From Bacteroidota bacterium (GTDB taxonomy: Bacteria > Bacteroidota > Ignavibacteria > Ignavibacteriales > Ignavibacteriaceae): a stretch of DNA of 22,420 nt. Each line of letters starts with the position of its first letter. The stretch's first letter is position 1. The stretch is taken from assembly GCA_021796135.1 (NCBI GenBank), contig JAJYOQ010000016.1, forward strand, positions 1-22,420, read 5' to 3'. The notes beneath the pieces were generated by a model. That model was given only the letters and a program-made list of their open reading frames with translations. It made no database searches and was not told where the DNA came from. The translations under genes were made by a program, and so were the position numbers. Positions 14,991 to 22,420 of the stretch are shown here, piece by piece.

Positions 14991-15311
14991 TTAATTTCTA
15001 GAAAATAATTTTAAACCAACAATTCCTATTACAATCAGCGATATAAAAAATAGCCTAATTAATTCTTTTGATTCTCCAAAAAGTAAAATACCAATTACCG
15101 CAGTGCCAAAAGCTCCGATTCCTGTCCAAACAGCATATGCAGTTCCGACCGGCAAACTCTTTAACGAAATAGACAAAAGAAAGACGCTCAAAGCCATTGC
15201 AGAGAATGTAAAAATTGTAGGATATATTTTTGTAAATCCGTTAGAATATTTCATACTGACTGCCCAAGCTGTCTCAAAAATTCCTGCAATAAATAATATA
15301 AACCATGCCAT
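14991..15311 (-). CDS. Small multidrug resistance exporter, Gdx/SugE type
   Basis: A 106-residue SMR protein with four hydrophobic helices, which exchanges a cationic substrate for protons across the inner membrane as a dimer. The membrane glutamate Glu13 (AGIFETAWAVSMKYSNGF) is present. The loop-and-helix motif AYAVWTGIGAFGTAVIG (Trp62) and the Lys before SNGF match the SugE/Gdx (guanidinium exporter) branch better than EmrE. It is convergent with waaA (24 bases between stops). I looked for guanidine riboswitch signatures upstream (between 15312 and 15434) and saw none. The ribosome site is weak (AGAGA). Confidence 0.88.
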   Translation of the reverse strand: MAWFILFIAGIFETAWAVSMKYSNGFTKIYPTIFTFSAMALSVFLLSISLKSLPVGTAYAVWTGIGAFGTAVIGILLFGESKELIRLFFISLIVIGIVGLKLFSRN

Positions 15312-15434
15312 AATAATTTCTCTAAATAAGTTTGTGAATGTTAATACAAAGATAATATGAATTTATTCAAGCTATTTATTTTGATTAAGAATTATAACTA
15401 TTTTAGCTAATCAAAAGAAATTAAATTAAATCTA

Positions 15435-16286
15435 ATGGCAAAATCATTAAAAAGAGCAGCCAAGCTAACCCTTGCTGTAAATATTTTTTTATTTTTAATT
15501 AAAGCATTTGCAGGAGTTATTTCAAATTCCATTGCGGTAATATCGGATGCAATAAATTCATTGACTGATATTATTTCTTCCGGTGCAATAATGTATAGTG
15601 TAAAAATATCATTGAAAATGCCCGACGAAGATCACCAATTCGGACATAATGCAGCTCAACCAATTGCAGTATTTTTAATCGCTCTCTTTACAGCTGTAGT
15701 AGGGATAAATTTAATAGAAGAATCCATATTAAGAATCATATCACCTTATAAAACTCATATTGATTTGACAGTTTATTCAATTTTAAGTGCGACAATCTTG
15801 GTAAAGTTGATTTTGACGAAATATCAATCGAGGATTAGTAAAACTTTTAGGAGCCCCGCATTGAAAGCAGGGGCTGTAGATAGCTTCAATGATGTCTTAG
15901 CTTCTTCCCTTTCTATTATTGGATTAATTGGTGTTCAATTAGGGTTAAAATACGTTGATGGAATAGCCGGAATATTGATAGCTTTTTTTATTTTACGTTC
16001 CGGTTATCAAATTGCAAAGGAAAATATCGACTACCTTATGGGCAGAGCAGCAGATGATAATTTAATTTTAGAAATAGCAAATATTGCTTTGAAAATAGAT
16101 GGAGTAAAAGGGATGAACGAGCTAAAATCTCACTATGTTGGTAACAAATTTCATGTAGAAATTCATATTGATGTGGATAAGAACGTCACAACAGGAAATT
16201 CTCACAAAATAGGTTTGGATGTACAAAATGCGGTGTCAAATTTACCTGAAGTAAATAAAGTCTTCGTACATATAGATCCAGTCTAA
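15435..16286 (+). CDS. Cation diffusion facilitator family metal efflux protein
   Basis: A 283-residue CDF transporter, a proton-coupled exporter of divalent metal from the cytoplasm. It has the six-helix core (first helices around residues 12-50) and a cytoplasmic C-terminal domain ending VEIHIDVDKNV and VNKVFVHIDP. The transport site is read as Asn41/Asp45 in helix 2 (SDAINSLTD) and Asp149/Asp153 in helix 5 (VDSFND). Classical Zn or Fe/Zn CDFs have His-x3-Asp in helix 5. The DxxxD seen here is closer to Mn-type or other unassigned subgroups, so substrate should not be assumed to be zinc. The stop overlaps the end of the convergent DUF4175 gene by 4 bases. Confidence 0.9.
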   Translation: MAKSLKRAAKLTLAVNIFLFLIKAFAGVISNSIAVISDAINSLTDIISSGAIMYSVKISLKMPDEDHQFGHNAAQPIAVFLIALFTAVVGINLIEESILRIISPYKTHIDLTVYSILSATILVKLILTKYQSRISKTFRSPALKAGAVDSFNDVLASSLSIIGLIGVQLGLKYVDGIAGILIAFFILRSGYQIAKENIDYLMGRAADDNLILEIANIALKIDGVKGMNELKSHYVGNKFHVEIHIDVDKNVTTGNSHKIGLDVQNAVSNLPEVNKVFVHIDPV

Positions 16287-19200
16287 TTTTTCCCATTTTG
16301 TTTTTGAAGAGCCTCATAATATTTCTTAATCAAATCTTCATAATCTTTATTATAACCTTCAGATGATGCTTTATCAAGTTCATCCTTAATTTTATTTGTA
16401 TTTTGTTTTTGATTTAATTTTAGATCGGCAGGTGAGTTTCGAGTAATGTCTTGACCAGGAGTTGACTCTCTTTTATTTTCATAATCTCTTTCATTAATTG
16501 ATTTCTGAGCATCTAAGAGACGTGATAAAATATGCTCCTGTTGTTGAACGGTATTATCATTCAAATTCTTTGAATCAAGATTTTTTACAATCTCCTGCAT
16601 TTTTTTAGCAATATCTTCTAGATTAGCAGGAATTTTATTTGATTCACCTGATTTCATTGCTTCTTTATTTAACTGTTCTAATGACTTTCTGATAAGATCT
16701 TGCTGCTGAGCCAGCCGCTTTAATTCAGCTTGCTGCTGCATTGATAAATTGCCGTTCATTTGCTTCTGAAGCATTTGCGTTAAATTATTAAGACTCATCT
16801 GATTTCCAGCCATTTGCTGAAGCTGCTGCATGAGCGACATCATACCACTACCTTGTCCCCCTCCCTTCATCATTGATTCCATGCTATTTTTCATCATCGA
16901 AGCAGCCTGATTTAAAGAAGCCATTGCTTTTCCTTGACTACTAGCGGATTGCATTCCGTTTCTATTCTGCAATCCTTGCATTGAATTTCTCATTTCTTTT
17001 TGAGCATCACCAAGAGCTTTACCCATTTGAGGAGTGATAGCAAATGTTTTTTGAGAAAGTGAGGACATCTGCTGCATTAATTTGTCCAGGTTTCGTTGAA
17101 TTTCATTTTGTTTTCGTGCATTTTCATCAAAAGAAGATGAATTTTGATTCAAATCTGAGCTTTGTTTCTCCAATTCTTCCTGTTGTTTAGACAAGGTCAA
17201 CAGATTATCAGTAATTTTCATCATTTCCTTAAATGCCTGCATTTGGCTCTGCTGGTCTAATGATTTTTGCAATTGATCAATTTGTTTTTTCATTTCCTGC
17301 ATATTCTGAGAAATCCGGGACTGGTTATTTCCGGCTTGCTCCATATTTCCTTGTTTTATATCCTGTGAAGCCTGCTGTGATGCATTTTGATTTTGCTGTT
17401 TATTAAACTGATCTCTCAAGTCTTTGAGTTGTTCTTTAGGCATATCCTTTAATGCATCCATCATTTTAGAAAGCTCATTTAATTGATCAGCATAATCTTT
17501 TAGATCCTTAGAAATATTATCCTGTTTTTGACTTAATTGATTTTTACTTTCTTCATCTTGAGCGTTATTCTTATTGATATTATTCTTCAAGTTATTCTGA
17601 TCCTTAGTAATCTGATCAGTCCTCATTTTCAGATCGTCCATCTTTTGTTCGATTTGTATTCGTTTAAGAAGATTCATTGTGCGTTCAATACTATTTTTAA
17701 ATTGATCTTCATTAAATTTCATATTTTCAACAGCATCTTGAGTTTCTTTTCTATTCATGTTCTGCAAGACATCCTGAAGTTTTTCGAATGCCTTTTTTAA
17801 TTCGTCATTTGATATCTGGTCAAATAGCTTTTGAAGATCCATATATTTTTGAAGAGTTTCTTTAGAAATAAGGTTATTTTGCTGAAGCATTTGCTGAATT
17901 TTATTAATCTTAGTTCCTATATCCTCTGCTTTCTTTTGAAGTTCCTTAAATTGATTAATTGCCTGTTCAACTTTTTGCTTTTCCTGCCAACTTAAATCTT
18001 TTTTATCCTGTTTTAATTCCTGACTTAACGAATTCATTTTATCTTTTAAATCTTTAGCATCCTGTAATGTTTTATTCAAATCTTGCTCGCTTTCATTTTG
18101 AGTCTTATCTGCCTTAGTCAGAAGTTCGTTAAGAGATGGAACTCTAATAGAAAAAGAAGAAGATTTAGTTGATTTTGGACCACTGATATTATCATTATCA
18201 TATATTTCAAGAAAATATGTGATTATATCACCTGCAGATAAGTTCAGGTCTGTCAGATTCCAGATATAATTTATTTCCTGCTCAGTCTGATTTTTATTAA
18301 TTGGAATTTCAATGGATTTAGATGCATTTTCTGATTTATCATTTTTATTATCGGAACGGTTAAATTTTAGAAGAAGCTTTGTAAATCCATAATCGTCAGA
18401 TATTTTTAGGTCAATTGGGAGTCGATTATCGTTTGATAGGTCGACGTTCTTATTAGGAGAAATAATTTCAATGTTTGGGTATGCATCGTATAAGACTTTT
18501 ATATTATAGTCAATTGGAGATATATTATGGTTCCCATCTTCATCAGTTAATATAATCTTATAATTATTGTCTTTAGAAATTCTAAATTTACCGGTTGTTT
18601 CATTCTCATGCGATTTCAAAGAAATTCTTGTCGAATCATCAAATTCAAGGTCGGAGCTTTTTATTTTTTTTGTAGATAAAACATTTAAATATGCATAGCT
18701 CCCTAATAATGCTGTAATATTTCCATTATCTTTTTGGTGTACTTCTCCTAATTTAGAATAGGCAGGAGAAATAACAATAAGGTCTAGCGTTTTAATCACA
18801 GGTCGATCTTCAACACTTATCAAATATTTTATACTATTGATGTTTTCAGCATGGACATAATACTTAAATGAGTTTCGAACAGCCGGGAATACATAGTGAT
18901 ATTCTCCTTTTTTATCAGCATATAATTGCTGTGGTTCAAAATTAGTTTGATCGATATCTTTTGTAAATAAATAAATATTCTTAGGAGCCATCCCAACAAT
19001 CTTCACATAAATCGATATATTTTCACCTTTAGTAACTTTTGCATTACCGGGTGAAACTTCAAATATAAATTTTGGAGGTGATACAAATTCCCGATTAAAA
19101 TGTATAAGTCTATATGATGCCAAATTCAAAGATGGAAAACTTATCAATAAAATTGTTGATATAATAATTATCCCTAATAAATAAATGGATATTTTTTTTG

Positions 19201-19672
19201 CACTGGCCAAGTTAATTATACTACTAAAATTTATATTTTCAGTGCGGAAGTAAACATTTTTGAATGAAGCTTCTATTAAAGGAAGTGAATAGTTTTTAAC
19301 ATTATCAGGATTAGTTACAATTTGGATGGCATTAATTAGATCATCTTTAATTTCTTCAAAATGATTTCCGATTCTTTCGGCGATCTTAAAGTAGTTATTC
19401 TTCCTAATGATATTTAGATATTTTAATAATGGGATTAAAAAATAATAGACTAATGCTGCCGATAAAACAATAAGTAAAATAGAAATTAATATAGTTCGGA
19501 TCAGAGACGAAGCATTAAAAATATCTTCAATTATAGCAAATGAAACAAATCCGCCGATTAATAAGATCACGCAAATCTGAATTCCAATTAAAATGCGCAA
19601 AAGATTTTCGCGTTTATTTACTCCATCGAGTTTAGCTATAATTTTTTTATAATATATTGATTCTGGGCTCAT
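16283..19672 (-). CDS. DUF4175-family membrane-anchored coiled-coil protein
   Basis: A very large protein (1129 residues). N-terminal hydrophobic segments lie at about 27-48, 57-82 and 161-181. They are followed by a periplasm-facing region to about residue 510 with Ig-like strand patterns (e.g. PPKFIFEVSPGNAKVTKGE, RISKDNNYKIILTDEDG), then roughly 600 residues of charged coiled coil that becomes Gln/Met/Asn-rich (around QQMSSLSQ, MMKNSMESMMKGG). This is the DUF4175 architecture known in Bacteroidota and relatives, where it usually sits with DUF4159 and MoxR/DUF58/BatA-type genes. The molecular function is not known to me. It follows the DUF4159 gene 47 bases downstream on the same strand and is probably co-transcribed with it. 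Confidence 0.85.
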   Translation of the reverse strand: MSPESIYYKKIIAKLDGVNKRENLLRILIGIQICVILLIGGFVSFAIIEDIFNASSLIRTILISILLIVLSAALVYYFLIPLLKYLNIIRKNNYFKIAERIGNHFEEIKDDLINAIQIVTNPDNVKNYSLPLIEASFKNVYFRTENINFSSIINLASAKKISIYLLGIIIISTILLISFPSLNLASYRLIHFNREFVSPPKFIFEVSPGNAKVTKGENISIYVKIVGMAPKNIYLFTKDIDQTNFEPQQLYADKKGEYHYVFPAVRNSFKYYVHAENINSIKYLISVEDRPVIKTLDLIVISPAYSKLGEVHQKDNGNITALLGSYAYLNVLSTKKIKSSDLEFDDSTRISLKSHENETTGKFRISKDNNYKIILTDEDGNHNISPIDYNIKVLYDAYPNIEIISPNKNVDLSNDNRLPIDLKISDDYGFTKLLLKFNRSDNKNDKSENASKSIEIPINKNQTEQEINYIWNLTDLNLSAGDIITYFLEIYDNDNISGPKSTKSSSFSIRVPSLNELLTKADKTQNESEQDLNKTLQDAKDLKDKMNSLSQELKQDKKDLSWQEKQKVEQAINQFKELQKKAEDIGTKINKIQQMLQQNNLISKETLQKYMDLQKLFDQISNDELKKAFEKLQDVLQNMNRKETQDAVENMKFNEDQFKNSIERTMNLLKRIQIEQKMDDLKMRTDQITKDQNNLKNNINKNNAQDEESKNQLSQKQDNISKDLKDYADQLNELSKMMDALKDMPKEQLKDLRDQFNKQQNQNASQQASQDIKQGNMEQAGNNQSRISQNMQEMKKQIDQLQKSLDQQSQMQAFKEMMKITDNLLTLSKQQEELEKQSSDLNQNSSSFDENARKQNEIQRNLDKLMQQMSSLSQKTFAITPQMGKALGDAQKEMRNSMQGLQNRNGMQSASSQGKAMASLNQAASMMKNSMESMMKGGGQGSGMMSLMQQLQQMAGNQMSLNNLTQMLQKQMNGNLSMQQQAELKRLAQQQDLIRKSLEQLNKEAMKSGESNKIPANLEDIAKKMQEIVKNLDSKNLNDNTVQQQEHILSRLLDAQKSINERDYENKRESTPGQDITRNSPADLKLNQKQNTNKIKDELDKASSEGYNKDYEDLIKKYYEALQKQNGKN

Positions 19673-19719
19673 TCATCTTTTAAGGTTAATTTTCTAATAA
19701 AAGGTAATTGGTAAAATAT

Positions 19720-20382
19720 TCAATGACTCATTGACCAAATTATAAGGTTAGTCCCAAACTTCAATGCTTCCAATCGTTTGTCCTGTTTAAACCCATGAAC
19801 ATCCGGATCATCCCAGCCATCGCTAGGATTGGATTCATAAGTATAATAAACTACTAGTCTCCCTTTATAAATAATTCCGAATCCTTGCGAAGGTTTGCCG
19901 TTATGTTTTTCGATTTTCGGTACCCCGTTTGGGAAGTTATACAAGTCATGATATAAACCATAGTTAAAAGGCAGTTCAACGAGATCATTATCGGGGAAGA
20001 CTTTTTTAATTTCTTTTCTAAACGAAACATCCATTCCATAATCATCATCTGCATAAAGGAATCCTCCATTTTCTAAATATTTTCTAAGTCTTATAACCTC
20101 ATCAGAGGAAAAGGATACATTCCCATGTCCCGTCATAAATAGGAAAGGATAAGAAAAGATAGCATCGCTGTTTATATTTACAGATATAAAATTATCATTT
20201 ACTTTAATATTAGTATTTGATTTAATAAAGTCTAATAAATTAGGTTCTTCTGTTTGTCCGTTGTACCAATCACCGCCGCCCTCATATTGAAGTCTGGCAA
20301 TTTGGAAAGCGCCTTCATTCTGCCCAAATACGAAAGGAACAATAAGGAAGCTAATAATGATTAAAATTTTATACTTTTGCAT
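19720..20382 (-). CDS. DUF4159-domain secreted protein
   Basis: A 220-residue exported protein. Residues 1-20 (MQKYKILIIISFLIVPFVFG) form a signal peptide with likely cleavage near FGQN. The remainder shows the DUF4159 pattern: FQIARLQYEGGGDWY near the start, YPFLFMTGHGNVSF, then the glycine-rich LRKYLENGGFLYADDDYGMD, and C-terminal SNPSDGWDDP. The GHG/GGFLYADD segments resemble a class-I glutamine amidotransferase-like fold of the kind found in ThuA-type proteins. DUF4159 is usually next to DUF4175, as here. The role is unknown; a periplasmic structural or sensing role is only a guess. Confidence 0.85.
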   Translation of the reverse strand: MQKYKILIIISFLIVPFVFGQNEGAFQIARLQYEGGGDWYNGQTEEPNLLDFIKSNTNIKVNDNFISVNINSDAIFSYPFLFMTGHGNVSFSSDEVIRLRKYLENGGFLYADDDYGMDVSFRKEIKKVFPDNDLVELPFNYGLYHDLYNFPNGVPKIEKHNGKPSQGFGIIYKGRLVVYYTYESNPSDGWDDPDVHGFKQDKRLEALKFGTNLIIWSMSH

Positions 20383-20506
20383 ATTAAATTATTTTTTGTA
20401 TTTCAATATATCCTGATAACAATACATTTTCAATTTATTAAAATTTCTGGGGAAATAATTCTTTGAATATGTCAAGTATGTTTATATTAGAAATCTTTCT
20501 AAATTA

Positions 20507-21004
20507 ATGATATTGAAAACGATGGAAAAGAAAAGAATACTATTTGTTTGTTTGGGTAATATTTGTCGTTCACCTGCCACTGAAGGTATTATGTATAAGT
20601 TTATTCAAGCAGAAAATCTGGATAATGAATTCGAAGTTGACTCAGCAGGGACAATGGGATATCATACCGGTGAAAGAGCAGATCCAAGAATGAGAAGGAT
20701 TGCGAAAGACCGGGGATATGATTTAACAAGTCGTGCTAGAAAATTCAATCCCGATGAAGATTTTGATCATTTTGACTTTATAGTAACTATGGATAATCAG
20801 AATTATTCTGATATTAAAAGATTGGACATCAGTAATAGGTTTAATTATAAGATATTAAAAATGGCTGATTTTTGTAAAATTAATAAGATTAAGGAAGTTC
20901 CTGACCCATATTACAGTGGAGATGAAGGTTTTGAGTATGTTATAGATATTCTTGAGGAAGGTTGTTCTAATTTATTAACCCAAATCAAGAATAAAAATAA
21001 ATGA
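20507..21004 (+). CDS. Low-molecular-weight protein-tyrosine phosphatase
   Basis: A 165-residue LMW-PTP that dephosphorylates phosphotyrosine through a cysteine phosphoenzyme. The signature FVCLGNICRSP has nucleophile Cys15 and Arg21 (C-x5-R). The acid loop DPYYSGDEGFEYV supplies Asp133. An internal ATG at 20522 (residue 6, MEKKRILFVC) fits family starts better than the first ATG, and either may be used. The partner tyrosine kinase gene is not in the window. It is divergent from the DUF4159 gene (124 bases between starts) and convergent with bshB1. Confidence 0.93.
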   Translation: MILKTMEKKRILFVCLGNICRSPATEGIMYKFIQAENLDNEFEVDSAGTMGYHTGERADPRMRRIAKDRGYDLTSRARKFNPDEDFDHFDFIVTMDNQNYSDIKRLDISNRFNYKILKMADFCKINKIKEVPDPYYSGDEGFEYVIDILEEGCSNLLTQIKNKNK

Positions 21005-21008
21005 ATAA

Positions 21009-21063
21009 GTATAGTGAAGATTCTTCATTATACCTATGAATCGTCAATTATTCTCTTACGATT
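21009..21063. terminator. Two tandem hairpins between convergent genes
   Basis: Directly after the phosphatase stop there is GTATAGTGAAG (21009-21019), loop ATT, CTTCATTATAC (21023-21033): an 11-bp stem with one G-U pair. A second short stem AATCGT (21039-21044) / ACGATT (21058-21063) is followed by TTTTATTTT. Together they sit between two converging genes and may end transcription from one or both sides. The first stem is strong but lacks an adjacent T-run. Confidence 0.45.
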
Positions 21064-21088
21064 TTTTATTTTAGATCAATTTAGGTCT

Positions 21089-21811
21089 TTATCTATATTT
21101 TAATAAATTTACAACATCAAGCTCAATTTTTTCTTCACAATAAAATGGTTCTCCATAATTCTTACCAATTTGAAACCCATAAAATTGAGCACGGGATTCT
21201 ATATAATTGATAAATTCCGGACGGCTAATAAAGGTTTCCGGCTCAGCGCTCTTTGGGTTATGGAATTGTGTTTCATAGGCTCGAATGGCTTTCATTTTAT
21301 CATTGAAACTATCCGTAATATCTACAATAAAGGAAGGTTCAAATGTATATGTCTGCATATAATAAAAGAGTTTTACCGGTCTAAATGCCTCTTGTAAAAC
21401 ATCTTTATCAGAGGTTTTGATTTTTGATAATCCTGTGGAAAACATTGCCTCCTTTACGAGCTTGCTAACATCAATGTGGTCCGGATGGCGATCATTAAAA
21501 TAAGGGGCAAATATTATTCTAGGTTTATATTTTCTTAAAAAGACAATCACCTTCATTAGGTTTTCTCTTTTACGTTCAATATTCCCATCAGGGATATTTA
21601 AGTTTTCTCTCATAGCAACTTTTAGTACAATAGCAGCCTGGAATGCCTCTTTCTGGCGTATTTCAGCAGAACCACGGGTGCCTAATTCTCCTTTTGTAAA
21701 ATCGACAATACCTACTTTCAAATTGTGGGAAGTTAGTTTATGAATTGTTCCCCCCATTGATAATTCAGCATCATCAGGATGCGCTGCAAATACAATTACA
21801 TCAAGATTCAT
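21089..21811 (-). CDS. bshB1: Bacillithiol biosynthesis deacetylase BshB1 (PIG-L family)
   Basis: A 240-residue zinc-dependent N-acetylglucosamine-malate deacetylase, the second step of bacillithiol synthesis. The PIG-L metal and catalytic motif AAHPDDAELSMGGTI sits at the N-terminus. VDFTKGELGTRG, PDGNIERKRENL, the second metal site HPDHIDVSKLVKEA and the BshB1-typical AIRAYETQFHNP and FYGFQIGKNYGEPF follow. Full length matches the family. On the minus strand AGGAG lies 11 bases before the ATG. The bshA and bshC genes are not in the window, but in Bacteroidota and relatives they are commonly unlinked. The gene implies bacillithiol as the low-molecular-weight thiol. Confidence 0.93.
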   Translation of the reverse strand: MNLDVIVFAAHPDDAELSMGGTIHKLTSHNLKVGIVDFTKGELGTRGSAEIRQKEAFQAAIVLKVAMRENLNIPDGNIERKRENLMKVIVFLRKYKPRIIFAPYFNDRHPDHIDVSKLVKEAMFSTGLSKIKTSDKDVLQEAFRPVKLFYYMQTYTFEPSFIVDITDSFNDKMKAIRAYETQFHNPKSAEPETFISRPEFINYIESRAQFYGFQIGKNYGEPFYCEEKIELDVVNLLKYR

Positions 21812-22035
21812 ATAATTTACATCTCCTATTAATAATTTTTATTTGATTGAATAATCGCCGTCAATAACAAGATGTTCCCGGATAATCTATTCCCGTATTT
21901 AAAATATTATAATTTTCATCAAAATACTAAAATAATTTTAGATTTTTAAACACATTTTTCAAATTCTTAAAATTTTGAATAATCTTTCATTCTAAAATTA
22001 ATTTAATTGCGATTTCTCACAAAAAATTATATTAG

Positions 22036-22061
22036 AATATTTACATTAGTAAGTAAATATT
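22036..22061. repeat. 9-bp inverted repeat (possible operator)
   Basis: AATATTTAC (22036-22044) and GTAAATATT (22053-22061) are perfect inverted arms separated by 8 bases. Centre-to-centre spacing of 17 bases would suit a dimeric regulator, but the arms are A+T-rich and this could be chance in such DNA. Confidence 0.35.
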
Positions 22062-22272
22062 AAATAAATTATTTAGCGCTCTGCTTTTCCTGATTATAAA
22101 AACTTGCATTTAGAACTTAAAAAAGATAAATTTCTTTTAGTTCTATTTTAGCAAACAGTACTGTATAATAATAATAAATTTTTCCTTTAGAAAAATCTTA
22201 TTTTGATATAATAATCTCATTTTTATTCGATTTAAGCATACTATGTACCTTTATTAGATCTTGTAATAGTGG

Positions 22273-22278
22273 TATAAT
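22273..22278 (+). promoter_or_regulatory. Possible -10 element for the right-edge gene
   Basis: TATAAT at 22273-22278 is a perfect -10 hexamer about 66 bases before the ATG at 22344. No convincing -35 hexamer is present at the expected distance, and background A+T content makes this uncertain. Confidence 0.25.
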
Positions 22279-22343
22279 AGTTGTTATGAAAACTCATATT
22301 TTTAAATTTAATTTTAAATAAATGCAAGAAGGATAATTCTCTC

Positions 22344-22420
22344 ATGCCTCAATTAAATCAAAAGAATAAGCCTGTTATTTTAATTGGTTTAACAATTTTA
22401 TTTGTTATTATTATTCAGTA
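22344..22420 (+). CDS. Start of a gene cut by the window edge; hydrophobic N-terminus
   Basis: An ATG at 22344 preceded by AGAAGGA (about 11 bases upstream) opens a frame that stays open to the edge: MPQLNQKNKPVILIGLTILF followed by more Val/Ile. The polar start followed by a hydrophobic run looks like a signal anchor or first membrane helix. Only 25 residues are visible, so the family cannot be named. Confidence 0.55.
   Translation, partial: MPQLNQKNKPVILIGLTILFVIIIQ

Larger units (their letters stand above)
21812..22343. other. About 530 bp of A+T-rich non-coding DNA
   Basis: I see no credible gene here. It must hold the bshB1 promoter and the promoter of the gene at the right edge. Notable marks are: a 9-bp dyad at 22036-22061; a 10-bp palindrome ACAGTACTGT at 22155-22164; a small hairpin ATTTTTC/GAAAAAT at 22178-22196; and a TATAAT at 22273-22278. 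The length is large for this otherwise compact window, so a small RNA or upstream regulatory region is possible but not demonstrated. Confidence 0.4.

Noticed and set aside
15103..15360. Plus-strand frame opposite the SMR exporter
   Set aside because: The minus-strand SMR protein is unmistakable, with four helices and Glu13. The plus-strand frame has no recognisable features.
15312..15434. Guanidine riboswitch upstream of the Gdx-type exporter
   Set aside because: Upstream sequence is A+T-rich with no paired hairpins bearing ACGR loops or other known guanidine motif features.
16700..17400. Tandem DNA repeat in the Gln/Met-rich region
   Set aside because: The repetitive look comes from recurrent CTG/TTG (Gln) and CAT (Met) codons read on the minus strand of the DUF4175 gene. 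I see no regular repeat unit.
17537..17800. Plus-strand hydrophobic frame within the DUF4175 gene
   Set aside because: Its Ile/Leu/Phe-rich composition is what the complement of a Lys/Asn/Gln-rich coiled-coil coding sequence produces.
19854..20069. Second minus-strand frame within the DUF4159 gene
   Set aside because: It overlaps the signal-peptide-bearing DUF4159 gene in another frame and has no family features. The plus-strand frame 21170-21397 inside bshB1 is rejected likewise.
22285..22320. 11-codon ATG frame before the right-edge gene
   Set aside because: It has no ribosome site, is only Lys/Phe/Asn-rich as the A+T background predicts, and is too short to support as a leader peptide.

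Overview
The window is a strongly A+T-rich stretch of bacterial chromosome. It carries genes for a Gram-negative cell surface (a Kdo transferase and a heptosyltransferase-like GT9 enzyme), a bacillithiol-type deacetylase (BshB1) and a DUF4175/DUF4159 pair. That combination points to the Bacteroidota/Ignavibacteriota/Chlorobiota group, most likely an Ignavibacteria-like organism. This is inferred from gene content; no rRNA gene is present to confirm it.

Left part (1-11019): a plus-strand accessory biosynthetic locus. It starts with an amino-acid-type adenylating enzyme (20-1528), which is followed by an internally deleted insertion sequence (about 1570-1993) and a GNAT acyltransferase. A tightly packed operon (3206-11019) then encodes an acyl carrier protein, two short-chain dehydrogenases (SDRs), a two-subunit transketolase, a third SDR that is now a relic, an AMP-forming ligase, a LuxE-like acyl-protein synthetase and a LuxC-like acyl reductase. 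Several joins are TAATG or ATGA overlaps, so the genes are probably translationally coupled. Read together, the genes can activate a carboxylic acid, hold it on a carrier, reduce it to an aldehyde (LuxE/LuxC), extend or rearrange it with a ketol unit (transketolase) and reduce the product (SDRs). No luciferase genes are present. I know of no characterised pathway with this exact set, and this is the best candidate for something undescribed. The product may decorate a surface glycan, but that is inference.

Middle (11020-16286): core genes. These are fructose-1,6-bisphosphatase, a small unknown protein on the minus strand, a GT9 glycosyltransferase, Kdo transferase WaaA, a small multidrug resistance (Gdx/SugE-type) exporter on the minus strand and a cation diffusion facilitator. 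The WaaA membrane anchor appears to be encoded in another frame upstream of a T7 tract.

Right part (16283-22420): a minus-strand pair encoding a secreted DUF4159 protein and a very large membrane-anchored DUF4175 protein with a Gln/Met-rich coiled-coil tail; a plus-strand low-molecular-weight tyrosine phosphatase; minus-strand BshB1; and about 530 bp of A+T-rich DNA leading to a gene cut off by the right edge. I saw no tRNA, rRNA or CRISPR array.
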